Positions 35,917-44,456 of a stretch of DNA of 64,000 bases are shown piece by piece. The position numbers were made by a program, and so were the translations under genes. Under the pieces are notes generated by a model, which saw only the letters and a list, made by a program, of their open reading frames with translations, was not told the DNA's origin and searched no databases. Each line of letters starts with the position of its first letter. The first letter of the stretch is position 1. Source of the stretch: JBNPEO01 sp050490315 (GTDB lineage Bacteria > Actinomycetota > Actinomycetes > Actinomycetales > Micrococcaceae); contig NZ_JBNPEO010000013.1 in NCBI RefSeq assembly GCF_050490315.1, forward strand, positions 3,440 to 67,439. Reading direction: 5' to 3'.

Positions 35917-37383
35917 TCAGACCTTCGCGGAACCCTTCTTTACAAACAACGTCTCGGCTTGCTCAAGAGACATACCGTTGGTCTCCGGCACCTTGAACAT
36001 CACAAAGAAGAAGGACGCGGCAGCGAACAACGCGTACATTCCGTACGTCAGCGGGAGAGAACCTGCCGCCATCACGGGGAAGCTGAGCGTAATGGCAAAG
36101 TTAGCCACCCACTGGGCTGCGGCGGCTAAGCCCAAAGCGCGTGCACGGATCTTGGACGGGAAAATTTCGCCCAACAACACCCACACCAACGGGCCCCACG
36201 AAGCGCCGAAACTCACCACAAAAACGTTCGCGGCAACCAACGCTACTGGCCCCCACGCACCCGGCAAAGTAATGTCCGGGGACGTGCCCACGGCTGAGGA
36301 AAAAGCTATCGCCATGGTTGCCAAGGAAACTGCCATACCAATCGAACCGGTCAGCAAAATCGGGCGGCGGCCAACCCGGTCCACCAAGGCGATCGCCACG
36401 AGGGTCACCAAAATGTTCACAATTGCCGTGACCACGGAGATGGTGAGCGAATCCTTTTCTTGGAAGCCAACTGCCTTCCACAACGTGGTGGAGTAGTAGA
36501 AAATCACGTTGATGCCCACAAATTGCTGGAGGACTGAGAGGATGATGCCGATCCACACCACAGGCTGCAAACCCCATGCGGAACCGCGCAGAGCACCCTT
36601 CTTCTCCGAAAGTTTGTCCTCGGAAATGGCCGCTTTGATTTCGCGGATGTGGCGGTCCGTATCCTCGTTAGGAGCAATGGATTCAAAGACCTCACGGGCC
36701 TTGTCTTCCTTCCCCTGGAAAACCAGGAAACGCGGAGATTCAGGCAGCGTAAAGGCGATCCAGCCGTAAACCACCGCGGGAACCGCGCCAGCAATGAACA
36801 TCCAACGCCACGCTTCAATGCCGAACCAGAGCGGATTGTGAGCACCACCAGCAGAGGTGGCAAAAAGTGCATCGGAGAGCAGCGCTGCGAAAATACCGGT
36901 GGTGATGGCCAACTGCTGCAGGGAGGCCAAACGGCCGCGCACCTGGCGCGGGGAAATCTCGGAAATATACGCGGGGGCAATCACCGAAGCCAAGCCAATA
37001 CCCAAGCCACCCACCAAGCGCCAGATAATCAGATCCCACACACCGAAGGCAAAACCAGCACCGAGGGCGCTGATCAAAAATAGTGCTGCGCCAAGCTTCA
37101 TCGCAGGAATTCGGCCGTACTTGTCAGCGATTCGACCGGCCAAGTACGCACCCACGGCGCAACCTAAGAGAGCCACAGCCACAGCGAACCCGGTGACGGC
37201 CTCGGAGAGCGCGAACTGATCCTTGATGGCGTCAACCGCGCCATTAACCACGGAAGAATCGAAACCGAAGAGGAATCCTCCCACGGCTCCTGCTACTGCA
37301 AGCCAAATGACCCTCGGTGGGATCTTAGTGTTGGCCTGCGGGGCATCGCTACCCGGGCCTTGGTGCTGTTTTTCCGTGGACAT
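35917..37383 (-). CDS. sugar porter (MFS, SP family)
   Basis: About 488 residues from ATG 37383, which has a GTAGGAGC ribosome-binding site; the frame extends further but without support. The sugar-porter signatures are GRIADKYGRIPAM, IAPAYISEISPRQVRGRL (the PESPR-type first half), LPESPRFLVFQG and the C-terminal PETNGMSLEQAE. Twelve helices are predicted. It is a proton-coupled importer of a sugar or polyol such as xylose, glucose or inositol; no catabolic gene next to it narrows this. Confidence 0.92.
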   Translation of the reverse strand: MSTEKQHQGPGSDAPQANTKIPPRVIWLAVAGAVGGFLFGFDSSVVNGAVDAIKDQFALSEAVTGFAVAVALLGCAVGAYLAGRIADKYGRIPAMKLGAALFLISALGAGFAFGVWDLIIWRLVGGLGIGLASVIAPAYISEISPRQVRGRLASLQQLAITTGIFAALLSDALFATSAGGAHNPLWFGIEAWRWMFIAGAVPAVVYGWIAFTLPESPRFLVFQGKEDKAREVFESIAPNEDTDRHIREIKAAISEDKLSEKKGALRGSAWGLQPVVWIGIILSVLQQFVGINVIFYYSTTLWKAVGFQEKDSLTISVVTAIVNILVTLVAIALVDRVGRRPILLTGSIGMAVSLATMAIAFSSAVGTSPDITLPGAWGPVALVAANVFVVSFGASWGPLVWVLLGEIFPSKIRARALGLAAAAQWVANFAITLSFPVMAAGSLPLTYGMYALFAAASFFFVMFKVPETNGMSLEQAETLFVKKGSAKV

Positions 37384-37488
37384 CTTTGCTCCTACTCGGA
37401 TTATTAAGGGCGTCGAGTTGGCATCCTTGGCTTCCCGGCACATTTCCATCCAGTCTTGCACCGGGACCGGTGCGGTGCCAGTTAAACA

Positions 37489-37551
37489 GGGAACGCGCCG
37501 TCGTTCTGGGCCCTAAATGTGCTTAAGGCGACATTACGACGGCGCGTTCCC
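37489..37551. repeat. large hairpin repeat, related to the one at 39355
   Basis: A 16-base perfect outer stem (GGGAACGCGCCGTCGT / ACGACGGCGCGTTCCC) encloses 31 bases that fold further (GCCCTAA / TTAAGGC with one mismatch around ATGTGC). The reverse strand carries AATGTCGCCTTAAG, which matches AACGTCGCTTTGAG of the hairpin at 39355-39424 in 11 of 14 positions. It stands just after the DHA2 exporter gene and could terminate it, but the shared motif suggests a repeat family. Confidence 0.8.
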
Positions 37552-37588
37552 GGCTTGGTTGCTTGGCTCCGCTTATGCGGGGGCTCTT

Positions 37589-39265
37589 CTAGTGGACAGG
37601 CAGGGCGTCCGCGTCTGCTGGTGCGGCTCCGCTACTCGGATCAGTGAGTTTGCGGTTGGGCAAAGCGAAGCTGATCAAGAACGCAATGCCGGTGAGAATT
37701 GCTGCGGTGAGCATCACGCCGTCGATCGCTTGGGCGAAGCCATCCGTGATGGGCTGGGTCAGCTGCGCGTTAGCGCCATGCAGCCAACTTGTGTCGTTGA
37801 GCGAATCGTTGGAAGCGCCCTTTTTGACGAACTCAAAGAGCTTGGCATTGGCCGGGTCAGAGGCGATCGCCGGATCCTTGAGGAGCTTGAGGTAATCCGG
37901 ATTGGCCATGGCATTTTTGAGGCCGCTGGCAACTTTGTCTGCCGCGAGGCTAAAGAGCATTGAGATGAACACTGCGGTGCCCACTGCGCCACCCATAGAA
38001 CGGAAGAACGCGGCGGTGGAGGTTCCAACGCCCATGTCCTTGGCCGGTACGGATACCTGCATAGCCAAGGTCAGCGGCTGCATGCAGAAGCCCAGTCCAA
38101 CACCAAAGAATACGGCGATGAGGCCGGGGACCCACAGCTCCGTGTCCCAGTGCAGCGAGAAGCTCATCACAAGCGCCGCGGCCGTGAGAATGGCCGTTCC
38201 AACGATCGGGAAAACGCGGTACGTGCCGGAGGCGGAGATGGTCCGGCCTGCCGTGATCGAGCCAAACAGGATACCCACGGTGAAAGTGATCATCATCAGG
38301 CCAGCTTCTGTGGGGGTGAGCCCCTTAACCAGCTGGAGATACATTGGCAGCATGGCGATGGCACCGAACATACCCACACCGATGATGAAGTTCAGTAGTG
38401 AGGACAAGCCAAAGGTGATGTTGCTGAAGAGTCGCAGGGGGATCAGCGCATAGTCACCGGCACGACGTTCGGCGAATAGGAACGCGATGATACCGATGAC
38501 TCCGAGGCCGTAGCAGAGCCACGAGTTCCCTGAAGTCCAACCCCATGAGCGGCCCTGTTCGGCGACGAGGAGCAAGGGGACGATCGCCAAGGTGATGGCC
38601 GCGGCGCCCCAGTAGTCGATCTTTTGTTTGACGTGCCGTGTGGGCAAGTGCAAGAACATAAACACAACAGTCAGCGCTGCGAGACCGATGGGGAGGTTCA
38701 CAAAAAACACCCAGCGCCAGCCGTCAAAGCCAAGAATGTTCGAGCTTCCGGCGAAGGCGCCACCGATCACGGGGCCCAGTACGGAGGAGATGCCAAAGAC
38801 GGACATAAAGTAGCCCTGGAATTTGGCGCGGTCCTTCAGAGCAACGATGTCGCCGATGATGGTCAGGGCCAAGGCCATCAGACCACCTGCACCGAGGCCT
38901 TGGATGCCGCGGGCGATAGCGAGTTCCGTCATCGAGTGCACAGAACCCGCGTAGAGGGAGCCGGCCAAGAAGATGATGATGGCGATCAGGTAGAGCGGGC
39001 GGCGTCCGAAGATGTCGCTGAGCTTGCCGTACAACGGGGTGCTGACCGTGGAGGTAATGAGGTACGCCGTGGTGGCCCATGCCTGCAATGAAAGGCCGTC
39101 AAGGTCGTTGGCGATGGTGTAAATCGAGGTCGAGACGATGGTCTGGTCCAAGGAGGACAAGAACATTCCGAGCATCAGGCCGATCATGACCAGTACGGTT
39201 TGCCGCTGGCTCAGAGTCTCGCCGGCCGCGACGGTGCCGCGGCGTTTGGGCAGGGTGGTAGACAT
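37589..39265 (-). CDS. DHA2-family MFS multidrug exporter (EmrB/QacA-like)
   Basis: A 558-residue transporter with 14 predicted membrane helices. Helix 1 contains LGMFLSSLDQTIVSTSI (motif D1 with the conserved Asp), the motif-A loop is GKLSDIFGRRPLYL, and helix 5 has the antiporter motif C VLGPVIGGAFAG. Such pumps expel cationic drugs or antibiotics by proton exchange. An extracytoplasmic loop of about 70 residues separates helices 13 and 14. A palindromic site precedes the gene (39298-39320), and large hairpins bracket it on both sides. No regulator gene is adjacent. Confidence 0.94.
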   Translation of the reverse strand: MSTTLPKRRGTVAAGETLSQRQTVLVMIGLMLGMFLSSLDQTIVSTSIYTIANDLDGLSLQAWATTAYLITSTVSTPLYGKLSDIFGRRPLYLIAIIIFLAGSLYAGSVHSMTELAIARGIQGLGAGGLMALALTIIGDIVALKDRAKFQGYFMSVFGISSVLGPVIGGAFAGSSNILGFDGWRWVFFVNLPIGLAALTVVFMFLHLPTRHVKQKIDYWGAAAITLAIVPLLLVAEQGRSWGWTSGNSWLCYGLGVIGIIAFLFAERRAGDYALIPLRLFSNITFGLSSLLNFIIGVGMFGAIAMLPMYLQLVKGLTPTEAGLMMITFTVGILFGSITAGRTISASGTYRVFPIVGTAILTAAALVMSFSLHWDTELWVPGLIAVFFGVGLGFCMQPLTLAMQVSVPAKDMGVGTSTAAFFRSMGGAVGTAVFISMLFSLAADKVASGLKNAMANPDYLKLLKDPAIASDPANAKLFEFVKKGASNDSLNDTSWLHGANAQLTQPITDGFAQAIDGVMLTAAILTGIAFLISFALPNRKLTDPSSGAAPADADALPVH

Positions 39266-39297
39266 GGAATTTCTCCAGGAAGTGGGGGCTAAGCATT

Positions 39298-39320
39298 GAT
39301 AGTTGCTTTCAGTAACTATC
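39298..39320. promoter_or_regulatory. palindromic operator upstream of the DHA2 exporter
   Basis: Arms GATAGTT and AACTATC are separated by nine bases, and the inner part is also near-symmetrical (AGTTGCTTTCAGTAACT). Similar AGTTRCTTTYAGTAACT sites are typical for MarR-type control of drug exporters. On the reverse strand a -10-like TAAGAT overlaps its edge. No regulator gene is next to it, so the regulator would be encoded elsewhere. Confidence 0.7.
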
Positions 39321-39354
39321 TTATCTCGGACTTTGTTCCCGGAGTGTTAAATAT

Positions 39355-39424
39355 TTTCGCCGAGTGGGTAGATAACGTCCCTTTGAAGGGCCTCAAAGCG
39401 ACGTTATCTACCCACTCGGCGAAA
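39355..39424. repeat. large hairpin repeat between the DHA2 exporter and rraA
   Basis: A perfect 25-base outer stem (left arm 39355-39379, right arm 39400-39424) continues through one mismatch into CTTTGA / TCAAAG around a six-base loop AGGGCC, so nearly 70 bases can fold into a single hairpin. It is far longer than a normal terminator. It shares the AAYGTCGCYTTRAG motif with the hairpin at 37489. It also ends 11 bases after the rraA stop codon, so it may terminate rraA. Confidence 0.85.
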
Positions 39425-39434
39425 GGGGAGGAAG

Positions 39435-39923
39435 TTAGAGGTCGGTGAGGATGCCGTCGGGGTCGCAGAAGATCATGGCTCCGGGACGGAAGGTCACGCC
39501 GTCGATCTCTATCTCGACATCAGCCTCGCCAGCGCCGGTTTTGCTGCTCTTACGCGGATTGCTGCCCAGCGCCTTAACGCCCAGTGGCAACTCGCCAATC
39601 GCTTCACGGTCACGGACCGCACCGTTAATAACGACGCCGGCCCACCCGTTCTCCACGGCGCTCGCCGCGATCATGTCCCCCATCAAAGCCGTGCGTAGCG
39701 AACCGCCGCCGTCCACCACCAGTACGGCTCCGCGCCCGGGGCTAGCCAAAACGGACTTCACTAAGGCGTTGTCCTCGAAGCAGCGAACCGTGCGAACGGG
39801 CCCGCTGAAATGAGAATGGCCGCCGATGGACTGGAACTGCAAGGCAACAGAGTCCAGTTCGTCACCGCGCTCGTCAAAGAGGTCGGCTGTGTTGATGCGG
39901 TTCTCTGCGGTGGTCTCGCTCAT
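39435..39923 (-). CDS. rraA: RraA family protein (RNase E regulator-like / HMG aldolase-like)
   Basis: A 162-residue protein from ATG 39923. The family core is readable: GPVRTVRCFEDNALVKSVLA, VVDGGGSLRTALMGDMIAASAVENGWAG and VINGAVRDREAI. In E. coli RraA binds and inhibits RNase E; other members are class II aldolases for 4-hydroxy-4-methyl-2-oxoglutarate, using the G-x20-R-D metal motif that is also present here (GGGSLRTALMGD to RD). The sequence does not decide between the two roles. Divergent from the MFS gene at 40082. Confidence 0.9.
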   Translation of the reverse strand: MSETTAENRINTADLFDERGDELDSVALQFQSIGGHSHFSGPVRTVRCFEDNALVKSVLASPGRGAVLVVDGGGSLRTALMGDMIAASAVENGWAGVVINGAVRDREAIGELPLGVKALGSNPRKSSKTGAGEADVEIEIDGVTFRPGAMIFCDPDGILTDL

Positions 39924-40081
39924 GGGTCTCCTTTGATCCGAACTTCTGGCTGGCTGTGCGCCTGGAGCCAGAATAGCTGTTTGCGAGCATGCGGTTGCCT
40001 CACGGCTCCGCATGACAAGCCATCCACGGCGGTGAAAGGTATGCTGTGCCCCAGACCAGCCAGTAGCGCCGCAAAGGAACA

Positions 40082-41359
40082 GTGGACCCCATGATGCAGC
40101 CCAACCTGCCCAGCGCAGGCGCCGCTTTCGAAGAGCCTCAGATCAGGGTACGCCCGGCGTGGATCACTGGCGTGATCCTAGTCAATCTTGGAATTAATGC
40201 AGCGTTCTATGGGCCGCTTCAGGTCCTCATGGGCCTTCAGGCTGAGCATTTTGACCCCGGCCAGAAGGAAGCCATCCTCGCCCTGGTCACCGGTTGTGGT
40301 GCAGCGGTTTCACTGGTGGCAAACCCCATTTTTGGTGCCTTTTCTGACCGCACTACATCCCGGTTTGGCAGGCGAGTCCCGTGGGTTGTGCTCGGTGCTG
40401 TTCTTGGAGCTGCCGCGTTGTTTGCGCTCGCCGGAGCTCCCAATGTTGCAGTGATGACCATCCTGTGGTGCCTGGTCCAAGCCGGGTGCAACGCAATGTA
40501 TGCGGCCATCACCGCCGCCATCCCGGATCGCGTCCCCGTGCCGCAACGAGGCAAAGTCGGCGGTCTTGCGGCGATGGGTCAGACGGTAGGTATCCTGCTC
40601 GGCGCGGTGATTGCCGCCGTCGTTAGTGGAAACATCGCTATGGGTTACATTTTCTGTGCCATTGCGCTGCTCGCCGGCGTGGTTCTTTACCTCTTTAAGA
40701 GCGACGACGCCGCTCTAGATCCCGCTGCTCTGGAACCGCAGGATTGGGGTGCTTTTTTTGCGGGATTTGTGCGGCCATTCCGCCACGCGGATTTCACCTG
40801 GGCGTGGATTACCCGGCTCCTGGTAAACGTCGGTAACCACATGATCACCCTATACTTGCTGTTTTTCCTCAAGGACGGGGTCAAAGTCCAGGATCACACA
40901 GGCCTCACCCCGGAATTTGGGGTGCTGGTTCTGACCGGCCTGTACGCGGTGTTTGTGATCATCACTAGCGTGCTTGCCGGGCCGATCAGTGACAGGCTTG
41001 GCCGCCGGAAGCCTTTGGTAATCGCGTCGTCGGCCATTATTGCTTTGGCCTCGTTGATCTTGGCGTTTGCACCAACCTGGATTGGCGCGATTATTGGTGC
41101 GAGCGTTTTGGGGATCGGATTCGGTGCGTACTTGGCGGTGGATTTTGCCCTGATCACCCAGATCCTCCCGGACGCTTCAGCTCGGGGAAAGGACCTAGGC
41201 GTTATCAACATTGCCAACTCCTTGCCGCAGGTTATTGCCCCGGCACTCGCATGGCCCTTTGTGACTTTCTGGGGTGGGTACGTTTCCCTGTACATTGCCG
41301 CCGCAGTGATTGGGCTGTTGGGCGCCGTGTTTGTGGTCAAAATCAAGGGCGTCCGGTAG
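40082..41359 (+). CDS. MFS transporter of the sugar:cation symporter-like (GPH/SUC) type
   Basis: A 425-residue transporter with 12 predicted helices. The loop after helix 2 reads GAFSDRTTSRFGRRVPWVVLG and the second-half loop GPISDRLGRRKPLVI, a pattern of MFS proteins with R-x-G-R-R-x-P-W, as in sucrose or glycoside-type carriers. Substrate unknown. The start is uncertain: GTG 40082 has AAGGA only three bases upstream, while ATG 40091 or 40094 would give better spacing from the same site. Confidence 0.88.
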   Translation: MDPMMQPNLPSAGAAFEEPQIRVRPAWITGVILVNLGINAAFYGPLQVLMGLQAEHFDPGQKEAILALVTGCGAAVSLVANPIFGAFSDRTTSRFGRRVPWVVLGAVLGAAALFALAGAPNVAVMTILWCLVQAGCNAMYAAITAAIPDRVPVPQRGKVGGLAAMGQTVGILLGAVIAAVVSGNIAMGYIFCAIALLAGVVLYLFKSDDAALDPAALEPQDWGAFFAGFVRPFRHADFTWAWITRLLVNVGNHMITLYLLFFLKDGVKVQDHTGLTPEFGVLVLTGLYAVFVIITSVLAGPISDRLGRRKPLVIASSAIIALASLILAFAPTWIGAIIGASVLGIGFGAYLAVDFALITQILPDASARGKDLGVINIANSLPQVIAPALAWPFVTFWGGYVSLYIAAAVIGLLGAVFVVKIKGVR

Positions 41360-41383
41360 CGCCGGCCAGATTAGACTGACGAA

Positions 41384-41884
41384 ATGGACGCTTATCTCAT
41401 CACCACCATCCTGTGCGGCGCGGCCATTCTGGTTGGAGTGGCGGGGGTAATTATCCCCGTGTTGCCGGGAAGCATTCTGATCGGTTTGAGCTTGCTGGCT
41501 TGGGCACTCTTCGCCGGGGCAGGAACCCTGGGTTGGGTGATTTTTGGGATCGGACTGTTTTTTGTGATTGCCGGAATGACTGCAAGCGCGGTGCTCACAG
41601 GGCGGAAACTCAAACAACACTCAGTGCCCAGCCGTTCGATAGTCGCTGGGCTTGTCGCCGGAATTATTGGCATGTTTGTGATCCCTGTGGTGGGCCTCTT
41701 TGTGGGGTTCGCGGCGGGGTTGTTGTTGAGTGAGCTTGCCAGAACACGCGACTTTGCAGTGGCCTGGCGCTCCAGCTGGGCGGCGCTGAAGGCCACCGGC
41801 GTAGGCATGTTGGTGGAGTTTGCGTGCGCTTCCCTCGCGGCCAGCACTTGGGTGGTTGGTGTGTGGATTCACGCACTGAACTGA
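41384..41884 (+). CDS. DUF456 family membrane protein
   Basis: A 166-residue protein of four to five hydrophobic segments rich in Gly/Ala. The pattern VGVAGVIIPVLPGSILIGLSLLAWALF with LPG at the first turn, and later VGFAAGLLLSELARTRDFAVAWRSSWAALKATGVGMLVEF, is the typical DUF456 signature. Function unknown. It follows the MFS gene by 25 bases on the same strand and may be co-transcribed. Confidence 0.85.
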   Translation: MDAYLITTILCGAAILVGVAGVIIPVLPGSILIGLSLLAWALFAGAGTLGWVIFGIGLFFVIAGMTASAVLTGRKLKQHSVPSRSIVAGLVAGIIGMFVIPVVGLFVGFAAGLLLSELARTRDFAVAWRSSWAALKATGVGMLVEFACASLAASTWVVGVWIHALN

Positions 41885-41926
41885 AGTGTTTGCTCAGCCC
41901 GGCCGCGTCCCAGATAGCATCGTGAG

Positions 41927-42874
41927 ATGAGTTCAGATCAGAGCCGGGAAGCCTCGGCATTCCACGATCCCCGCGATCTGACCCCTTTCCGTGGAGTCCA
42001 GATCCATGTCCCCTTACTGAGTGTGCCGGGCGCCTTGGGCGAGCGGATTGCCAACGCTTCACGCCGCTACCGGATCCGTCCGCTATCGCCCGGAGTTGCA
42101 CCGCGCCTGAAACCGCTAACGCCCCGGCCGGTGAAACATATCCATGCCGCAATCTTCTCCGGCGCCGAGCCCGAACGGCTTATCACTTTGGCGCGCACCT
42201 ACCCCGGCTGGGCGGGCCTTTGCTACGTGATGGCAGGCCTGCAGGCCTACCAAATGCGGCAATTTCCGCAGGCAGCGGAGCTATTGCGCCGGGGCATTAA
42301 TACGGTGAACGACGACGACGCGGGCCGTTACATCGCAGAGAACCTGATGCAGCTGCTCACCCAGGTTGAATTAGGCGATGGCGTGAGTGTGCGGGTCTTG
42401 TTCTCCGAAGAAGCCGTGATGCTTGCCTTGGCGCACAGCTTGGACGAAATTGGTGAACCCGAAGCGGCGCTAGAGGTGCTTGAACCTCTGCCCGCATCCT
42501 TAGCGAAGGTTCTCGCCATAAGCCAAATCGCTGCGAGCCTAGAACGGCATGATTTAGTGATTGGCCTCAGCGACGGTCTACGCAATGTGGACGATCTTGC
42601 TGCGGCCATCTTGTTGTTACGGGCACGTTCCCTGCGCGCAGTGGGTCGTTTGAAGGACACTGAAGCCGCAATTGCCGAGATCCTTCGCCGCAAGCGCACC
42701 TCTTTGTTGCTTCGGAACGCTGCCATGACGGAGCGGGCCCTACTGGTGCTGGACGCTGGCTGGAAGGCGTTGCCCCGCCGTCGTCCCCGTCCCATTGACC
42801 GAAAACTGCGGCCTGGCGGTAAAGCTGAGCAGCAAGAGTGGATGCGCGCGTACCGGAACAAATCCGGCAAGTGA
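41927..42874 (+). CDS. TPR-like helical repeat protein of unknown function
   Basis: A 315-residue protein. After a Pro-rich start (residues 1-70) it consists of paired helices with TPR-like spacing (GLCYVMAGLQAYQMRQFPQAAELLRRGINTV, then AHSLDEIGEPEAALEVLEPLP). The C-terminal 30 residues are basic (RRRPRPIDRKLRPGGK). No signal peptide. It probably mediates protein contacts. Forty-two bases separate it from the DUF456 gene. Confidence 0.8.
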   Translation: MSSDQSREASAFHDPRDLTPFRGVQIHVPLLSVPGALGERIANASRRYRIRPLSPGVAPRLKPLTPRPVKHIHAAIFSGAEPERLITLARTYPGWAGLCYVMAGLQAYQMRQFPQAAELLRRGINTVNDDDAGRYIAENLMQLLTQVELGDGVSVRVLFSEEAVMLALAHSLDEIGEPEAALEVLEPLPASLAKVLAISQIAASLERHDLVIGLSDGLRNVDDLAAAILLLRARSLRAVGRLKDTEAAIAEILRRKRTSLLLRNAAMTERALLVLDAGWKALPRRRPRPIDRKLRPGGKAEQQEWMRAYRNKSGK

Positions 42875-43074
42875 AGCCCCGGCTGGTGCGGCGCGAAAGA
42901 ATAATTAACAAAACGCTAGCGGGGTTCATTGCAGGACGCTAAAGTTTTACACAGGTTGTCACATGGTTGAATCAAATGTCATGCACGGTGAAGTGTGGGG
43001 CATTAGTTCCGGTGTAGAGACCAGAGCCACTGTGGTGTGGGGGTGCGAACGGCCACCAGAACTACAGATCCGAA

Positions 43075-43121
43075 AAACGACGGCGGTCACCCCTTGGGAG
43101 TGGAGGTGACCGCCGTCGTTT
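43075..43121. terminator. terminator hairpin between convergent genes
   Basis: A perfect 17-bp stem (AAACGACGGCGGTCACC / GGTGACCGCCGTCGTTT) with a 13-base loop. The right arm ends in TTT for the + strand, and the left arm is preceded by AAAA, giving a T-run on the reverse strand too, so it serves the S4 gene and possibly the TPR gene. The 200 bases before it hold nothing else I can identify. Confidence 0.88.
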
Positions 43122-43133
43122 GTCTAAGAACTC

Positions 43134-43511
43134 TTAGTCCCTTCGCAGAGCTCGTTCCATGTCGCGGCGGTCCTTCTTTGTGGGCCTGCCTGTGCCGCGA
43201 TCGCGCTGGGGGATACCCAGAGACGGTATAGCCGGACGTGCCGGAGTGTGATCTGTGAAGCAATGCGAAGCCGCCTCAGCACCTACGCGTTTGGAAATAA
43301 GCTGACGGACCTCCAAAATGCGTTCGAATCCAGACTGACGAATTCGCACAGTGTCCCCAACAATCACAATTTGTGAGGCTTTGACAGGGTTGTTGTTAAT
43401 ACGCACGTGCCCGGCACGGCATGCTGTGGTTGCTGCCGATCGGGTTTTATAGGCACGGACTCCCCACAACCAAGCATCAATTCGGACCGCCGCTGACTGG
43501 CTAGCACTCAC
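43134..43511 (-). CDS. S4-domain RNA-binding protein (HSP15/HslR-like)
   Basis: A 125-residue protein with an S4 domain at residues 9-65: RIDAWLWGVRAYKTRSAATTACRAGHVRINN followed by VIVGDTVRIRQ. The C-terminal half is basic and disordered (RDRGTGRPTKKDRRDMERALRRD), as in HslR, which recycles stalled 50S-peptidyl-tRNA complexes. It begins at GTG, overlapping the stop of the upstream membrane protein gene by four bases. Confidence 0.9.
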   Translation of the reverse strand: MSASQSAAVRIDAWLWGVRAYKTRSAATTACRAGHVRINNNPVKASQIVIVGDTVRIRQSGFERILEVRQLISKRVGAEAASHCFTDHTPARPAIPSLGIPQRDRGTGRPTKKDRRDMERALRRD

Positions 43512-44200
43512 GGCTTCGAGTCCTGTTCTGCGGCTGGCGTGACGTATCCGGCCACTGCACGGCGTGCGATCCCTGGCTTGTTGGCCCGGTTAGGCAGGTT
43601 AGGCAAAGAATCGGCAATGGAAACGCGGGAGCCGGTCTCCAAAGCTGAGATATTTTTAGCCGCTGCGGTACCGGTTCCCTTAACAATCTTTTGGATTGCA
43701 TCGGTGGGCTCGGGGCCCAGCTTGGCGCGCGGATTCTCAACTCGGGCCAAGCGGGGAATTACACCTGAATCTACAGCTTTGGCCAGTGCACGAGCGTCAG
43801 CTTCCCACACGGCTTTGGACCAACGCGGGTTGAGCTGGGGTTTTTCAGATGCCGACTTTGGAGCTCTGGGTTCTTTTGGCTCTTTGGGCTTTCGAGCCGG
43901 CAGCTTGAGGGCTTTGGGAAGACTAATGGCCGGCATATGCAACCGGGGAGGCTCTTCCTCAACCCAGAGAGTGGACGGTGCGGCTTCGCCAGCGTCCGGC
44001 GCCTCGGCGGGCTCGGTGAAAGATTCGTCACGGTGCATTCTGCGACGTTTCCCGAGCGTAGCCACGCTGTAAAGTCCGCGCCCCAGCCCTACCACCACCA
44101 TGGCCAAGAATCCGAACAAAGCGATGCCAAGTAAGAGAAGGAGAGCGACGCCGAGAGTCCCAAAAAAGGTCAGATTGAGTATCGCCGTTACGTCCGTCAC
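43508..44200 (-). CDS. membrane-anchored protein of unknown function, upstream of the S4 gene
   Basis: About 230 residues from GTG 44200, which is preceded by a perfect AGGAGG with six-base spacing (the frame extends 15 codons more). One or two membrane helices occupy residues about 5-40 (FFGTLGVALLLLLGIALFGFLAMVVV), followed by a Lys/Pro-rich linker (KPKEPKEPRAPKS) and a soluble C-terminal part. It overlaps the S4 gene by four bases. The translational coupling suggests a joint role, perhaps at the ribosome or membrane, but that is speculation. Confidence 0.75.
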   Translation of the reverse strand: MTDVTAILNLTFFGTLGVALLLLLGIALFGFLAMVVVGLGRGLYSVATLGKRRRMHRDESFTEPAEAPDAGEAAPSTLWVEEEPPRLHMPAISLPKALKLPARKPKEPKEPRAPKSASEKPQLNPRWSKAVWEADARALAKAVDSGVIPRLARVENPRAKLGPEPTDAIQKIVKGTGTAAAKNISALETGSRVSIADSLPNLPNRANKPGIARRAVAGYVTPAAEQDSKP

Positions 44201-44271
44201 GCGATGCCTCCTGTCCGCCATTGCCAGTCCAATATCTCCATCCACCCTAGCGAATGAGCCATGGAAGAATG

Positions 44272-44306
44272 TCAGCCACGGCGTTCGAGTGGGAAACCGT
44301 GGCTGA
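44272..44306. other. hairpin in the intergenic region before jetA
   Basis: Ten-base arms TCAGCCACGG and CCGTGGCTGA surround a 15-base loop. It lies between two divergent genes, so it is not an ordinary terminator; it may act as a regulatory structure or insulate the two promoters. Purpose unknown. Confidence 0.5.
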
Positions 44307-44381
44307 GCCGTTATTACCTTGTCAATTGCTGGGAGAACTCGGCGGCCACAGAACTGGTTTGTGGCACTGCGTTAACCTTGG

Positions 44382-44414
44382 TTGAGACGAAATTGTGGTG
44401 CGGATACGTATCCG
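44382..44414 (+). promoter_or_regulatory. candidate promoter and palindromic operator of the jetABC operon
   Basis: A -35-like TTGAGA (44382-44387) is followed after 17 bases by TACGTA (44405-44410), which lies inside a perfect 14-base palindrome CGGATACGTATCCG (44401-44414). The operon's AGGAGG-type ribosome-binding site follows, before ATG 44457. An operator over the -10 element would repress the SMC locus. The -10 match is imperfect. Confidence 0.5.
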
Positions 44415-44456
44415 GCCGCGCCGAGGCACAATAGCGAGGCACAACAGGAGGGCCGG

